In this document: one piece after another, positions 43,491 through 53,102 of the stretch
Position numbering within the stretch: position 1 is the stretch's first letter
How the letters are laid out: every line of letters begins with the position of its first letter
Origin: Aminobacter carboxidus
Lineage (GTDB): Bacteria > Pseudomonadota > Alphaproteobacteria > Rhizobiales > Rhizobiaceae
DNA length: 64,000 nucleotides
Reading direction: 5' to 3'
NCBI RefSeq assembly: GCF_014863355.1
Contig: NZ_JACZEP010000001.1
Location: forward strand, 1,302,001 to 1,366,000
Notes under the pieces: generated by a model
Database searches by the model: none
What the model was told of the DNA's origin: nothing
Seen by the model: the letters and a program-made list of their open reading frames with translations, nothing else
Position numbers and translations under genes: made by a program

Positions 43491-43985
43491 CTATTCAGCC
43501 GCTTCCGCGTCCGTCTTGCCAATGGCGGCTTGGCATATGTCGCACCATTCCGCGCCGACGAGAGCTGCCATCCGTTCAACCCCGATTCGCACTGCGGCGT
43601 TGGTGGCACCTGCTGCCGGCACGACTTCGTCATAGGCGCGCAGCGACACGTCGCAATAGATCTTGAGCGGCGTTGCAAGGCCGAAGGGGCAGACGCCGCC
43701 GACGGGATGGCTGGTCAGTTCGGCCACCTGTTCGACGTCGAGCATGCGTGGCTTGGCGCCGAAGGCATCGCGGCTTTTGCGGTTGTCGATGCGTGCATCG
43801 CCGCGCGCGACAACCAGGATCACCCGCTCGCCGACACGCATGCAGATGGTCTTGGCGATCTGGGCGGGCTCGACGCCGTGCGCCTCGGCGGCGAGCGCCA
43901 CCGTTGCCGAGCTTGACGTTGTCTCGATGACGTCGATGTCAGGGGCGTGTTCGGCGAAGAAGGCTTTGACTGATTGCAGGCTCAT
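43491..43985 (-). CDS. YbaK/EbsC-family aminoacyl-tRNA deacylase
   Basis: 164 residues from the ATG at 43983-43985, behind GGAACGATT. YbaK/prolyl-tRNA-editing (INS-like) domain features: TSSSATVALAAEAHGVEPAQIAKTICM with the conserved Lys, LVVARGDARIDNRK and GGVCPFGLATPLKIYCD. Family members hydrolyse Cys-tRNA(Pro) or other misacylated tRNAs in trans. The substrate class cannot be fixed by eye. Together with the AlaX gene at 13.0 kb this is the second free-standing tRNA editing factor in the window. Confidence 0.87.
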   Translation of the reverse strand: MSLQSVKAFFAEHAPDIDVIETTSSSATVALAAEAHGVEPAQIAKTICMRVGERVILVVARGDARIDNRKSRDAFGAKPRMLDVEQVAELTSHPVGGVCPFGLATPLKIYCDVSLRAYDEVVPAAGATNAAVRIGVERMAALVGAEWCDICQAAIGKTDAEAAE

Positions 43986-44192
43986 AATCGTTCCAGCGAT
44001 GGTCATTGCGATGAGACTTTTGACTTCAGCCGCTGTCAAGCCGCTGTCAAGCGCAGGCGCTGGCACACGCGGAACGGCCTATTGAACCTCCGATGAGAAT
44101 TTTCTCCAGTGGCGTGAACCTTTTGGAGGCTGGCCGCGACTGACTGGTATGAGGCGGATGGACGCCTCCCAGATCAACCGAAGGAGAGCACC

Positions 44193-44516
44193 ATGTCTTT
44201 CAAGAGCAAGATGATTTCGGGCCTTATCGCAGCAACCGTTGTCGCAACCGGCCTCATCGGCACCGTCCAGCAGTCTTCTGCCAGCGGCCTGACCAGGGCA
44301 GAGGCTGCAGCGCTTGCCGGTGCCGGTGGCTTCATTGCTGGCGCAATCATCGCCGGCGGTCATCGCCCGGCGCCCGCACCTTACTATGACGCCTATTACC
44401 CGGCCGATCCCTATGACAGCCATGTCCAGCGCTGCTTCGCCCGCTACCGCAGCTATGATCCGCGTACCGACACCTATGTCGGCTATGACGGCCGCCTGCG
44501 CTACTGTCGCCTGTAG
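44193..44516 (+). CDS. BA14K-family exported protein
   Basis: 107 residues. The signal peptide ends near SSASG (residue 31). A Gly/Ala-rich helix (AEAAALAGAGGFIAGAIIAGG) and a Tyr/Pro/Asp-rich linker lead to the C-terminal BA14K motif HVQRCFARYRSYDPRTDTYV, ending GRLRYCRL. The two cysteines of this motif are conserved in the family, named after the Brucella abortus 14-kDa immunoreactive protein. The exact role is unclear (lectin-like activity is reported for the Brucella member). The start follows GAAGGAGAGCACC. Ends in a strong terminator. Confidence 0.88.
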   Translation: MSFKSKMISGLIAATVVATGLIGTVQQSSASGLTRAEAAALAGAGGFIAGAIIAGGHRPAPAPYYDAYYPADPYDSHVQRCFARYRSYDPRTDTYVGYDGRLRYCRL

Positions 44517-44532
44517 TCCGAACGAAACCACC

Positions 44533-44564
44533 AAGTGGGAGAGGGGGAAACCCTTCTCCCACTT
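44533..44564. terminator. Terminator between BA14K gene and iclR-type gene
   Basis: AAGTGGGAGA-GGG pairs with CCC-TTCTCCCACTT (13 bp, one bulge), with TGCATTTT after it on the plus strand. It lies between two convergent genes. Confidence 0.75.
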
Positions 44565-44570
44565 GCATTT

Positions 44571-45407
44571 TCAGAGGCCAGGCAAAGTGCCGTCAGGCGA
44601 GCCACCGATCATCCTCGTCAGTTCAGCTGCGGCATCCCTGACGATCGGGCCGATTTCGCCGAGCCTTTCAGGTGTCACGCGCACCGTCGGTCCGGAAACC
44701 GAAACGCCGCCAATGGGTTCGCCGAATTCGTTGAATACGGCGGCGGCAATGCAGCGCATGCCGGGGTAGCGTTCTTCATCGTCGACAGACCAGCCGCGGT
44801 TGCGGATCTGCTCGAGGTCGCGGGCAAGCAGCGCCGGTTCCGACAGCGTTCTTTCCGTGTAGACGTCAAGGCCTGCCTTGCGGACGATGGCGTTGACCCG
44901 CTCGCGGTCGAGATGGGCAAGCACTGCCTTGCCAATGCCCGATGCATGGAAGGGGCTGCGTGTGCCCGGCCGGAAGAAGGCCCGGATTGCCTGATGTGTC
45001 TCGACCTGGCTGACGAAGACCACGCAATCGTCCTCGGCGACACCGAGATTGGCCGTCTCTCCGGTTTTCTCCATCAACTCCTGCATCACCGTCCTGGCGC
45101 GGTCGACGAGCTTGCGTCGCCGCAGGAAGGCAGCGCCCATGCGATAGGTTTCGACGCCGATCGACCACAGCTGTCCATCAGGATCGAACTCGACCATGCC
45201 GTGGTTCTGCAAGGTGGTAAGCATGCGGTAGGCGGTTGCGGCGGCAAGCTCGGAGGCGGCCGAAATCTCGCTCAGCGACAGGCCGTCGCTATGCGCGACA
45301 ATGGCGAGGATGCGCAGTGCCCGGTCGAGCGACTGTACCGAACCAGCGTCGGGTGCGGGTTGGAATGCGCGAGGCCGCCCCCGCTGCCGTTTTTCCATTG
45401 TTGCCAT
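44571..45407 (-). CDS. IclR-family regulator, probable repressor of gcl-hyi-glxR
   Basis: 278 residues. An N-terminal winged helix-turn-helix (SVQSLDRALRILAIVAHS, LSEISAASELAAATAYRMLTTL) is followed by the IclR effector-binding domain with FVSQVETHQAIRAFFRPGTR, the HASGIGKAVLAHL motif and RGWSVDDEERYPGMRCIAAAVF. E. coli AllR, of the same family, represses gcl and responds to glyoxylate/allantoin. Its head-to-head position with a gcl operon here points to the same job (inference). The gap holds AT-rich DNA and an inverted repeat. Confidence 0.9.
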   Translation of the reverse strand: MATMEKRQRGRPRAFQPAPDAGSVQSLDRALRILAIVAHSDGLSLSEISAASELAAATAYRMLTTLQNHGMVEFDPDGQLWSIGVETYRMGAAFLRRRKLVDRARTVMQELMEKTGETANLGVAEDDCVVFVSQVETHQAIRAFFRPGTRSPFHASGIGKAVLAHLDRERVNAIVRKAGLDVYTERTLSEPALLARDLEQIRNRGWSVDDEERYPGMRCIAAAVFNEFGEPIGGVSVSGPTVRVTPERLGEIGPIVRDAAAELTRMIGGSPDGTLPGL

Positions 45408-45602
45408 GCCATCGCTCCAGATTGCTTTTAAAAAACTTTTTCATCCATATTGGGCGCCGCTGCAACGAAAAATGAAAAGCATCATAAAATCAGTTGCTAA
45501 GCGTGCATGGCAACTAATGAAAAAATATTTTGAAAAAATTGCAAAATGCGATCCGAGGTGACACGATCTGCCCAACATTAGTTTCCAGTTGGAGGTAAGA
45601 TC
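45408..45602. promoter_or_regulatory. Divergent iclR-type / gcl promoter region
   Basis: 195 bases, strikingly AT-rich against the GC-rich surroundings, with A/T tracts at 45424-45442 and 45518-45546 (TTTTGAAAAAATTGCAAAA). These flank the inverted repeat at 45492-45515. Confidence 0.65.
45492..45515. promoter_or_regulatory. Inverted repeat AGTTGC-N12-GCAACT, candidate IclR-type operator
   Basis: A perfect 6-bp pair, 12 bases apart, 88 bases before the gcl start and 85 bases before the regulator start, i.e. in the centre of the divergent region. Confidence 0.45.
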
Positions 45603-47384
45603 ATGGCCAGGATGCGCGCTGTCGATGCAGCGGTCCTCGTTCTCGAGAAGGAAGGCATTTCGTGTGCTTTCGGTGTGCCGGGTGCGGCCATCAACCCGCT
45701 CTACTCAGCTTTGAAGGCACGCGGTTCGATCCGTCACGTGCTTGCCCGCCACGTCGAGGGCGCATCGCACATGGCCGAGGGTTACACTCGCACCAAGGCC
45801 GGCAACATCGGCCTATGCATCGGTACATCAGGCCCGGCCGGCACCGACATGATCACCGGGCTGTATTCGGCATCGGCCGACTCGATCCCGATCCTGTGCA
45901 TCACTGGCCAGGCGCCGCGCGCCCGCCTGAACAAGGAGGACTTCCAGGCCGTCGACATCGCGGCGATCGCAGCCCCCGTCACCAAGTGGGCCGTCACCGT
46001 CATGGAGCCATATCTGGTTCCGATGACGCTGCAGAAGGCGTTCCACTTGATGCGCTCGGGCCGTCCCGGGCCGGTGCTTGTCGATCTGCCGGTCGACGTC
46101 CAGCTTGCCGAGATTGAGTTCGACATCGACGCTTATGAGCCGCTCGCGGTCCACAAGCCGGCAATGACGCGCGCCCAGGCTGAAAAGGCACTGGCGATGC
46201 TCAACGAGGCGGAGAAGCCGCTGATCGTTGCCGGCGGTGGCATCATCAATGCCGATGCCTCGGACCTGCTCATCGAATTCGCCGAAATAACAGGTGTTCC
46301 CGTCATCCCGACCCTGATGGGTTGGGGCTCGATCCCCGATGACCATCGCCTGATGGCCGGCATGTGCGGCCTGCAGACCTCGCACCGCTACGGCAATGCG
46401 ACCATGCTGGCCTCGGACTTCGTTCTCGGCGTCGGCAACCGCTGGGCCAATCGCCACACCGGCTCGGTCGACAAATACACGGCAGGCCGTAAATTCATCC
46501 ACATCGACATCGAACCGACCCAGATCGGCCGCGTCTTTGCGCCCGATCTCGGCGTGACCTCGGATGCCGGTGCGGCGCTGAAGATGCTGCTCGACGTCGC
46601 CACCGAGTGGAAGACGGCAGGCAAGCTGCGCGACTGGTCCGGCTGGGCCAAGGAGTGCCAGGCCCGCAAGAAGACGATGAAGCGCAAGACGCACTTCGAG
46701 CAGGTTCCGCTCAAGCCGCAGCGCGTCTATGAGGAGATGAACAAGGCGTTCGGCCGTGACACCACCTATGTCACCACCATCGGCCTGTCGCAGATCGCCG
46801 GCGCTCAGTTCCTGCACGTCTACAAGCCGCGCAACTGGATCAATTGCGGCCAGGCCGGCCCGCTCGGCTGGACGTTGCCGGCAGCGCTTGGTGTTCGTGC
46901 CGCCGATCCGGATCGCGACATCGTTGCTCTTTCGGGCGACTATGACTTCCAGTTCATGATCGAGGAACTGGCGGTCGGCGCCCAGCACAAGCTGCCCTAC
47001 ATCCACGTCGTCGTGAACAACGCCTATCTTGGCCTGATCCGCCAGGCGCAGCGCGGCTTCACCATGGATTTCGAAGTCAGCCTGTCGTTCGAAAACATCA
47101 ATCGAACCGGTGACCCGGAAGCGGGTTATGGTGTCGACCATGTCGCGGTTGCCGAGGCCATGGGCTGCAAGGCGGTTCGAGTTCGCAAGCCGGAGGAGTT
47201 TGCCGCTGCCTTCAAGCAGGCCAAGCAGCTCATGAAGGAGCATCAGGTGCCGGTCGTCCTCGAGTTCATTCTCGAGCGCGTCACCAATATCTCCATGGGC
47301 GTCGAGATCGACAACGTCGTCGAGTTCGAAGAGCTTGCCGAAAGCAACGAAGACGCGCCCACCGCAATCATGCTGCTCGACTGA
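45603..47384 (+). CDS. gcl: Glyoxylate carboligase (tartronate-semialdehyde synthase)
   Basis: 593 residues, same length as E. coli Gcl (593) and alike throughout ([58 protein letters not shown]). It carries Val51 (ARHV) where other thiamine-diphosphate enzymes have a catalytic Glu, the hallmark of Gcl. The C-terminal ThDP motif is [17 protein letters not shown]. It joins two glyoxylates to tartronate semialdehyde plus CO2, with FAD and ThDP. Start follows TTGGAGGTAAGATC. First gene of gcl-hyi-glxR. Confidence 0.97.
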   Translation: MARMRAVDAAVLVLEKEGISCAFGVPGAAINPLYSALKARGSIRHVLARHVEGASHMAEGYTRTKAGNIGLCIGTSGPAGTDMITGLYSASADSIPILCITGQAPRARLNKEDFQAVDIAAIAAPVTKWAVTVMEPYLVPMTLQKAFHLMRSGRPGPVLVDLPVDVQLAEIEFDIDAYEPLAVHKPAMTRAQAEKALAMLNEAEKPLIVAGGGIINADASDLLIEFAEITGVPVIPTLMGWGSIPDDHRLMAGMCGLQTSHRYGNATMLASDFVLGVGNRWANRHTGSVDKYTAGRKFIHIDIEPTQIGRVFAPDLGVTSDAGAALKMLLDVATEWKTAGKLRDWSGWAKECQARKKTMKRKTHFEQVPLKPQRVYEEMNKAFGRDTTYVTTIGLSQIAGAQFLHVYKPRNWINCGQAGPLGWTLPAALGVRAADPDRDIVALSGDYDFQFMIEELAVGAQHKLPYIHVVVNNAYLGLIRQAQRGFTMDFEVSLSFENINRTGDPEAGYGVDHVAVAEAMGCKAVRVRKPEEFAAAFKQAKQLMKEHQVPVVLEFILERVTNISMGVEIDNVVEFEELAESNEDAPTAIMLLD

Positions 47385-47402
47385 TTTTCCGAGGAAACAC
47401 CA

Positions 47403-48200
47403 ATGCCAAAGTTCTCAGCCAATCTTTCGATGCTTTTTGGCGAGCATGACTTTCTCGACCGCTTCGATGCCGCTGCCCGTGCTGGCTTCAAGGGTGTCGA
47501 GTACATCGCGCCCTACGACCATGCCCCCGATGCCGTCGCCGCGCGCCTCAAGAAGAACGGCCTGACCCAAGCCCTCTTCAACCTGCCGCCCGGTGACTGG
47601 GCGGCAGGCGAGCGCGGCATCGCGGTGCTGCCCGATCGCATCCACGAGTTTCGCCAGGGCGTCGCCAAGGCGATTACCTATGCCCATGCGCTTGGCTGCG
47701 AGCAGGTCAATTGCCTGGCCGGCATCGCGCCTGCCGGCAACGCCCGTGACGTGCTGGAAAACGTGTTGGTCGAGAATCTCGCCTTCGCTGCGGAGAAGCT
47801 CAAGACTGCCGGCATCCGCCTGCTGATCGAGCCGATCAACACCCGCGACATTCCAGGCTTCTTCCTGACCAACACCAAGCAGGCGCTTGGCATCATCGAC
47901 AGGGTCGGCTCTGACAATCTCTACCTGCAGTACGACATCTACCACATGCAGGTCATGGAGGGCGATCTAGCCCGCACCATCGAGGCCAACCTCAACCGCA
48001 TCGCGCATGTGCAACTGGCGGACAATCCCGGGCGTCACGAGCCCGGAACGGGCGAGATCAACTACCCGTTCCTCTACGAGCACCTCGACCGCATCGGCTA
48101 CACCGGATGGGTCGGCGCCGAATACAAGCCCAAGGCCGGTACGGTCGAAGGCCTTGGATGGTTCGCGGGTTTTGCCGACAAGGGCAGCGCCGCCGCCTGA
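47403..48200 (+). CDS. hyi: Hydroxypyruvate isomerase
   Basis: 265 residues, TIM-barrel of the xylose isomerase-like (AP endonuclease 2) family. It begins MPKFSANLSMLFGEHDFLDR like E. coli Hyi, with metal-binding acids in LIEPINTRDIPGFFL, YDIYHMQVMEGDL and GEINYPFLYEHLD, and the GRHEPGTGEINY signature. It interconverts hydroxypyruvate and tartronate semialdehyde. It starts 18 bases after gcl and 36 bases before glxR, in one operon. Together these route glyoxylate, from purine or C2 catabolism, to glycerate. Confidence 0.95.
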   Translation: MPKFSANLSMLFGEHDFLDRFDAAARAGFKGVEYIAPYDHAPDAVAARLKKNGLTQALFNLPPGDWAAGERGIAVLPDRIHEFRQGVAKAITYAHALGCEQVNCLAGIAPAGNARDVLENVLVENLAFAAEKLKTAGIRLLIEPINTRDIPGFFLTNTKQALGIIDRVGSDNLYLQYDIYHMQVMEGDLARTIEANLNRIAHVQLADNPGRHEPGTGEINYPFLYEHLDRIGYTGWVGAEYKPKAGTVEGLGWFAGFADKGSAAA

Positions 48201-48236
48201 GCGCGCGCCCACCTCTGGAATTGAAGGAACATTGAA

Positions 48237-49154
48237 ATGGAAAAGATCGGATTTGTCGGCCTGGGCATCATGGGCGCGCCGATGGCGGGTCACCTGCTCG
48301 ACGCTGGATACGAGGTTGTCGCCAGCGACCATCGCGGCGCGCTGCCCGCGGAACTCGTGGGCAAGGGGTTGAAGTCTGTCGCCGGACATCAGGCACTGGC
48401 AAAGGCTTGTGACATCATCATCCTGATGGTGCCCGACACGCCGCAGGTGGCTGACGTTCTCTTTGGCGACAATAGCGTTGCGTCAGGGCTTTCCAAGGGA
48501 AAGCTCGTGATCGACATGAGCTCGATCTCGCCGATCGAGACCAAGGTGTTCGCCAGCAAGATCAATGGACTGGGCTGCGACTATCTCGATGCGCCGGTGT
48601 CGGGCGGCGAGGTCGGGGCCAAGGCGGCTTCGTTGACGATCATGGTCGGTGGCGAGGAAAAGCCATTCGAGCGCGCTCGCCCGGTGTTCGAGAAGATGGG
48701 CAAGAACATTACGCTCGTCGGCCCTAATGGCGTCGGCCAGACCACCAAGGTCGCCAACCAGATCGTCGTCGCTCTCACCATCGAGGCGGTCGCCGAAGCA
48801 CTGGTGTTTGCCTCCAAGGCAGGTGCCGATCCAGCCAAGGTCCGTCAGGCGCTGATGGGCGGCCTGGCCGCTTCGCGCATCCTCGAGGTGCATGGAGAGC
48901 GGATGTACAAGCGCACCTTCGCGCCAGGCTTCCGCATCGAACTGCACCAGAAGGACCTCAACCTCGCGCTGCAGGGCGCCAAGGCGCTCGGCGTTTCCTT
49001 GCCCAACACCTCGATGACCCAGGAGTTGTTCAACTCCTGTGCCGCTAATGGCGGGGCCAAGGAAGACCACTCGGCGCTGGTGCGCGCGCTGGAGCGCATG
49101 GCCAATTTCGAGGTCGGCGTCGACGTGGCTGAAACAAAGGGCAAGGCGGCATAG
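48237..49154 (+). CDS. glxR: 2-hydroxy-3-oxopropionate (tartronate semialdehyde) reductase
   Basis: 305 residues of the beta-hydroxyacid dehydrogenase family: NAD(P)-binding GLGIMGAPMAGHLLDAG (residues 8-24), substrate motif DAPVSGGEVGAKAASL, the catalytic Lys in TTKVANQI and the C-terminal KDLNLAL. It reduces tartronate semialdehyde to D-glycerate. Last gene of gcl-hyi-glxR, followed by a long hairpin. A GXGXXG-type loop with MAG suits NADH (family knowledge); cofactor preference is not certain. Confidence 0.94.
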   Translation: MEKIGFVGLGIMGAPMAGHLLDAGYEVVASDHRGALPAELVGKGLKSVAGHQALAKACDIIILMVPDTPQVADVLFGDNSVASGLSKGKLVIDMSSISPIETKVFASKINGLGCDYLDAPVSGGEVGAKAASLTIMVGGEEKPFERARPVFEKMGKNITLVGPNGVGQTTKVANQIVVALTIEAVAEALVFASKAGADPAKVRQALMGGLAASRILEVHGERMYKRTFAPGFRIELHQKDLNLALQGAKALGVSLPNTSMTQELFNSCAANGGAKEDHSALVRALERMANFEVGVDVAETKGKAA

Positions 49155-49209
49155 GCAGGGAAGGGCGCGGCGGAAGTTCCCAACGCCGCAGCTTTCTCAT
49201 CACTGTCGA

Positions 49210-49246
49210 TGAACGGGCTCCTGCGCCAGCGCAGCGAGCCCGTTCA
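49210..49246. terminator. Long hairpin between glxR and the BNR-type gene
   Basis: An 11-bp outer stem (TGAACGGGCTC / GAGCCCGTTCA) continues into an inner 6-bp stem (CTGCGC / GCGCAG) with one bulged C. No T tract. A structured 3' end between two convergent genes, probably serving both. Confidence 0.6.
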
Positions 49247-49282
49247 ACGTTAGGCTAGCGTCGTGCGGGTCAGTCGTGCAGA

Positions 49283-50158
49283 TCAATTGCCGCCAAGCAC
49301 CGTCCAGTTGGCGCCGCCATCGTTGGATACGACGATGGCACTGGTGCCTGTGACGGCGACCATCCTCGCGGGCGCCAGGCGATCCAGCGCCAGGTGAAGA
49401 ATGTAGCCTGCCGGATCAGGTCCTTCGGCCAGCTTCTCGAAGGCCGGATTCGCTTCCGTCGCCCGTAACAGCCCACGCCCCGGCACAAAGGCATAGATGG
49501 TGCCGTCGGAGGTCAATTCCACCGTGGTGACCGCTACGCCAGTCAGAATGGGTGGCAGCCAGCTTCCGGCGCCGTCATGGCTCACCATCAACCCGTCTTC
49601 GGTTGCGGCATAGACGATGTCAGGGTCTGACGACGAGACGGCAAGGTCGATCAGCTTGGCCGGTGCTGCGCCTGCGATCGCCCAACTCTTGCCGCCATCG
49701 CGGCTGCTCTGGATCGCGCCATATGCGCCGTAGAGCACGTCGGGGTTCGAGGGGCTGACCGCAAGTTGGTGGAAATCGACAGGACCATCGACGCCGGGCG
49801 CGATCTTGGCCCAGCTCTTTCCCGAATCCGTCGACTTGATGAAGCCGAGATTGCCGCCGCCCTGGGGATGGCCGCTGGCGAACAATATCTCGGAATCGGT
49901 CGGATGAGACGTGAAACCCATGAAGTCGTCGCGGCTGTCTGAAACCGGCGCCACGCTGCCGTCAGGCGCTGCTTTCATCAGCCCGTGATGGGTGGCGATC
50001 AGGACGGTGGAAGGGTCGGCACGGTCAAAGGCGAGCCCGTGGATGTGCGTCTTGCCCGTGAGTTCGGCCACGCTGGTTGCTTGCGCGAATGCAGCGGAGA
50101 CAGCAACGAGCGCAATGCTGGCTGAGAAGAGGGCGAAAAGCGTGAGCTGGCGCGTCAT
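49283..50158 (-). CDS. Exported BNR/sortilin-like beta-propeller protein
   Basis: 291 residues. The signal peptide (1-25) ends SAAFAQA. The mature protein carries repeated Asp-box-like elements: STDSGKSWAKI, SSRDGGKSWAIAG, SHDGAGSWLPP and SNDGGANWTVLG, each S-x-D-x-G-x-x-W, spaced ~45-60 residues as in a beta-propeller. This matches the F510_1955-type or VPS10/sortilin-like exported proteins, usually of unknown function and sometimes near metal-resistance genes. Here the neighbours give no hint. Periplasmic. Convergent with glxR; rlmB lies upstream on the same strand with 116 bases between. Confidence 0.75.
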   Translation of the reverse strand: MTRQLTLFALFSASIALVAVSAAFAQATSVAELTGKTHIHGLAFDRADPSTVLIATHHGLMKAAPDGSVAPVSDSRDDFMGFTSHPTDSEILFASGHPQGGGNLGFIKSTDSGKSWAKIAPGVDGPVDFHQLAVSPSNPDVLYGAYGAIQSSRDGGKSWAIAGAAPAKLIDLAVSSSDPDIVYAATEDGLMVSHDGAGSWLPPILTGVAVTTVELTSDGTIYAFVPGRGLLRATEANPAFEKLAEGPDPAGYILHLALDRLAPARMVAVTGTSAIVVSNDGGANWTVLGGN

Positions 50159-50274
50159 GACAAGGTTCCGTTGTGCCGAAAGGCTACGGCTTCCGTCAGG
50201 TGGAAGGTCAAGAGGCGCGACGTTGTTTTCGTTGCAGTGCAGGGTGGCTGGCCCTATCGGCCAGCCAGGGAGCG

Positions 50275-51123
50275 TTAGCGCAGGAATTTCCGCGCCGCAT
50301 ACAGCGATACAGCCGCTGCATTCGACACGTTGAGCGAGTGGATCGCACCCGGCATGTCGAGGCGTGCCAGTGCCGTCACCGTCTCGCGCGTCTTCTGGCG
50401 CAGGCCCTTGCCTTCGGCGCCGAGCACCAGTGCGACCTTGTCGCCGGCAAAGGTCTTTTCAAGTTCCGCCGGGCCCTCCGAATCAAGACCGATGGTCTGG
50501 AAGCCCGCCTCGTGCAGCTCGCCGAGCGCGTCGGAGAGGTTGCGCACCTCGATCATGTCGATGTGTTCGAGCGCACCTGATGCCGATTTGGCCAGCACGC
50601 CGCTTTCGTGCGGGCTGTGGCGCTGCGTGGTGACGAGCGCGCCGGCGCCGAAAGCCACGGCTGAGCGGATGATCGCACCGACATTATGCGGGTCGGTTAC
50701 CTGGTCTAGCACCAGAATCAGTGGCGAATCGCCGAGCGCCGACAGTGCCTTGGCCTTCAGCGGCTCGGCCTCGATCAACACGCCCTGGTGAACGGCGTCG
50801 GTGCCGGTGATCTTGTCGATGTCTTTGGGCTCGACCATCTCGGTGGCAAAGGCCAGGGCGCCGATGTCGGCGATCTCCAGTCGCTCAAGCGCATTGCGGG
50901 TGACCCACATCTGGCGGATCTTGCGCCGTGGATTGTCGAGTGCTGCGCGCACCGTATGCAGGCCATAAAGCCGCACCAGGCCGTCGGGCGCGTTCTCACC
51001 CGGAGGCAAATGGCGCTTGGGTCGGAATTCAGGCGCACCGCCGCTTTTCTGGTCGCGAAAGGTCCGCCTCAGCTTGGCGTAGTGGCTGTCTTTGGGCGTT
51101 CCGGGCTTTTTGGTATCGTTCAT
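50275..51123 (-). CDS. rlmB: 23S rRNA 2'-O-ribose methyltransferase, TrmH/RlmB family
   Basis: 282 residues from the ATG at 51121-51123. A basic N-terminus (RRTFRDQKSGG) and the SpoU substrate-binding domain (LVRLYGLHTVRAALDNPRRK) precede the SPOUT knot with its three motifs: LDQVTDPHNVGAIIRSA, LVLGAEGKGLR and IHSLNVSNAAAVSLYA. In E. coli RlmB methylates G2251 of 23S rRNA. Relatives in this family can instead modify tRNA, so the exact target is an inference. It diverges from the tRNA-Tyr/tRNA-Gly/tuf cluster. The open frame extends to 51303 without support. Confidence 0.88.
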   Translation of the reverse strand: MNDTKKPGTPKDSHYAKLRRTFRDQKSGGAPEFRPKRHLPPGENAPDGLVRLYGLHTVRAALDNPRRKIRQMWVTRNALERLEIADIGALAFATEMVEPKDIDKITGTDAVHQGVLIEAEPLKAKALSALGDSPLILVLDQVTDPHNVGAIIRSAVAFGAGALVTTQRHSPHESGVLAKSASGALEHIDMIEVRNLSDALGELHEAGFQTIGLDSEGPAELEKTFAGDKVALVLGAEGKGLRQKTRETVTALARLDMPGAIHSLNVSNAAAVSLYAARKFLR

Positions 51124-51321
51124 GCGCCTGCTATAGCGGCCCCACCTGGCTTTGGATACCGCCCGTTGCCAGGCGCTTTGAATAATCCGCATGAAAACGC
51201 ACGCTGTCCGGTTGACAGGCCAAATCCTTGTCGCCATAAGCCCACGCAGATTTCGGGGCAGGGCGCTTCGCCCAGAACCGGGATCGAAAAAGCCTCGTAG
51301 CATGGCTCCGGCAAAGCAGTT

Positions 51322-51406
51322 GGAGGAGTGCCCGAGTGGTTAAAGGGGACGGACTGTAAATCCGTTAGCTCAGCTTACGTTGGTTCGAATCCAACCTCCT
51401 CCACCA
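51322..51406 (+). tRNA. tRNA-Tyr (anticodon GTA)
   Basis: 85 bases with the long variable arm of a class II tRNA. Acceptor GGAGGAG / CTCCTCC, anticodon loop CTGTAAA, T-arm GGTTCGAATCC, discriminator A, encoded CCA. Followed by tRNA-Gly and tuf, the same order as in many proteobacteria. Confidence 0.97.
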
Positions 51407-51526
51407 CTGCCGGCCCGGAAGCCATAACGCTGGCCTCGAAAGGTGATTTCATCTTTCAGAGGTCTGTGTGACAAGGTAGATACCAGAGCGTGCTTCGCTC
51501 CTGATAAGGCGCGCGGCGCTCAGGGC

Positions 51527-51600
51527 GCGGGTATAGCTCAATGGTAGAGCAGCAGCCTTCCAAGCTGAATACGCGGGTTCGATTCCCGCTACCCGCTCCA
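51527..51600 (+). tRNA. tRNA-Gly (anticodon TCC)
   Basis: 74 bases. Acceptor GCGGGTA / TACCCGC, D-arm TAGCTCAATGGTAGAGCA, anticodon loop CTTCCAA, T-arm GGTTCGATTCC, encoded CCA. It reads GGA/GGG codons. Confidence 0.97.
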
Positions 51601-51796
51601 AGGCTTTTCTCCGAGGCAAGAAGCCTTTTATTTGCATCCCTTTGCCCCCATATGTGCGTCCAGCACTGAAAGAGCAGCACAGCTTTTGGCCTCGACGTGG
51701 TCGTTTGGGCAAAAGGCGCTTGTCTTTTTCGGCCTTTATCGGTAATCGCCCCGCATCCGACCGGAACCAAGGTCCCGATGCTCAAGGAAAGAGACA

Positions 51797-52972
<1,176 letters not shown>

Positions 52973-52997
52973 TCGACGCTTCGGCGTCGAGTGCATC

Positions 52998-53026
52998 AAG
53001 GGCGTCCTCCGGGGCGCCCTTTTTTG
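52998..53026 (+). terminator. Rho-independent terminator after tuf
   Basis: A 7-bp stem AAGGGCG / CGCCCTT with a 10-base loop and the tail TTTTTGTTT. Ends the tRNA-tuf transcript. Confidence 0.88.
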
Positions 53027-53102
53027 TTTGCGCGATACGTTGCAAGTCCCCGTTCCGACAGTACTATCGCGCTGGGTAGCGGCTGGTTTGGGGGAATCCG
53101 CC

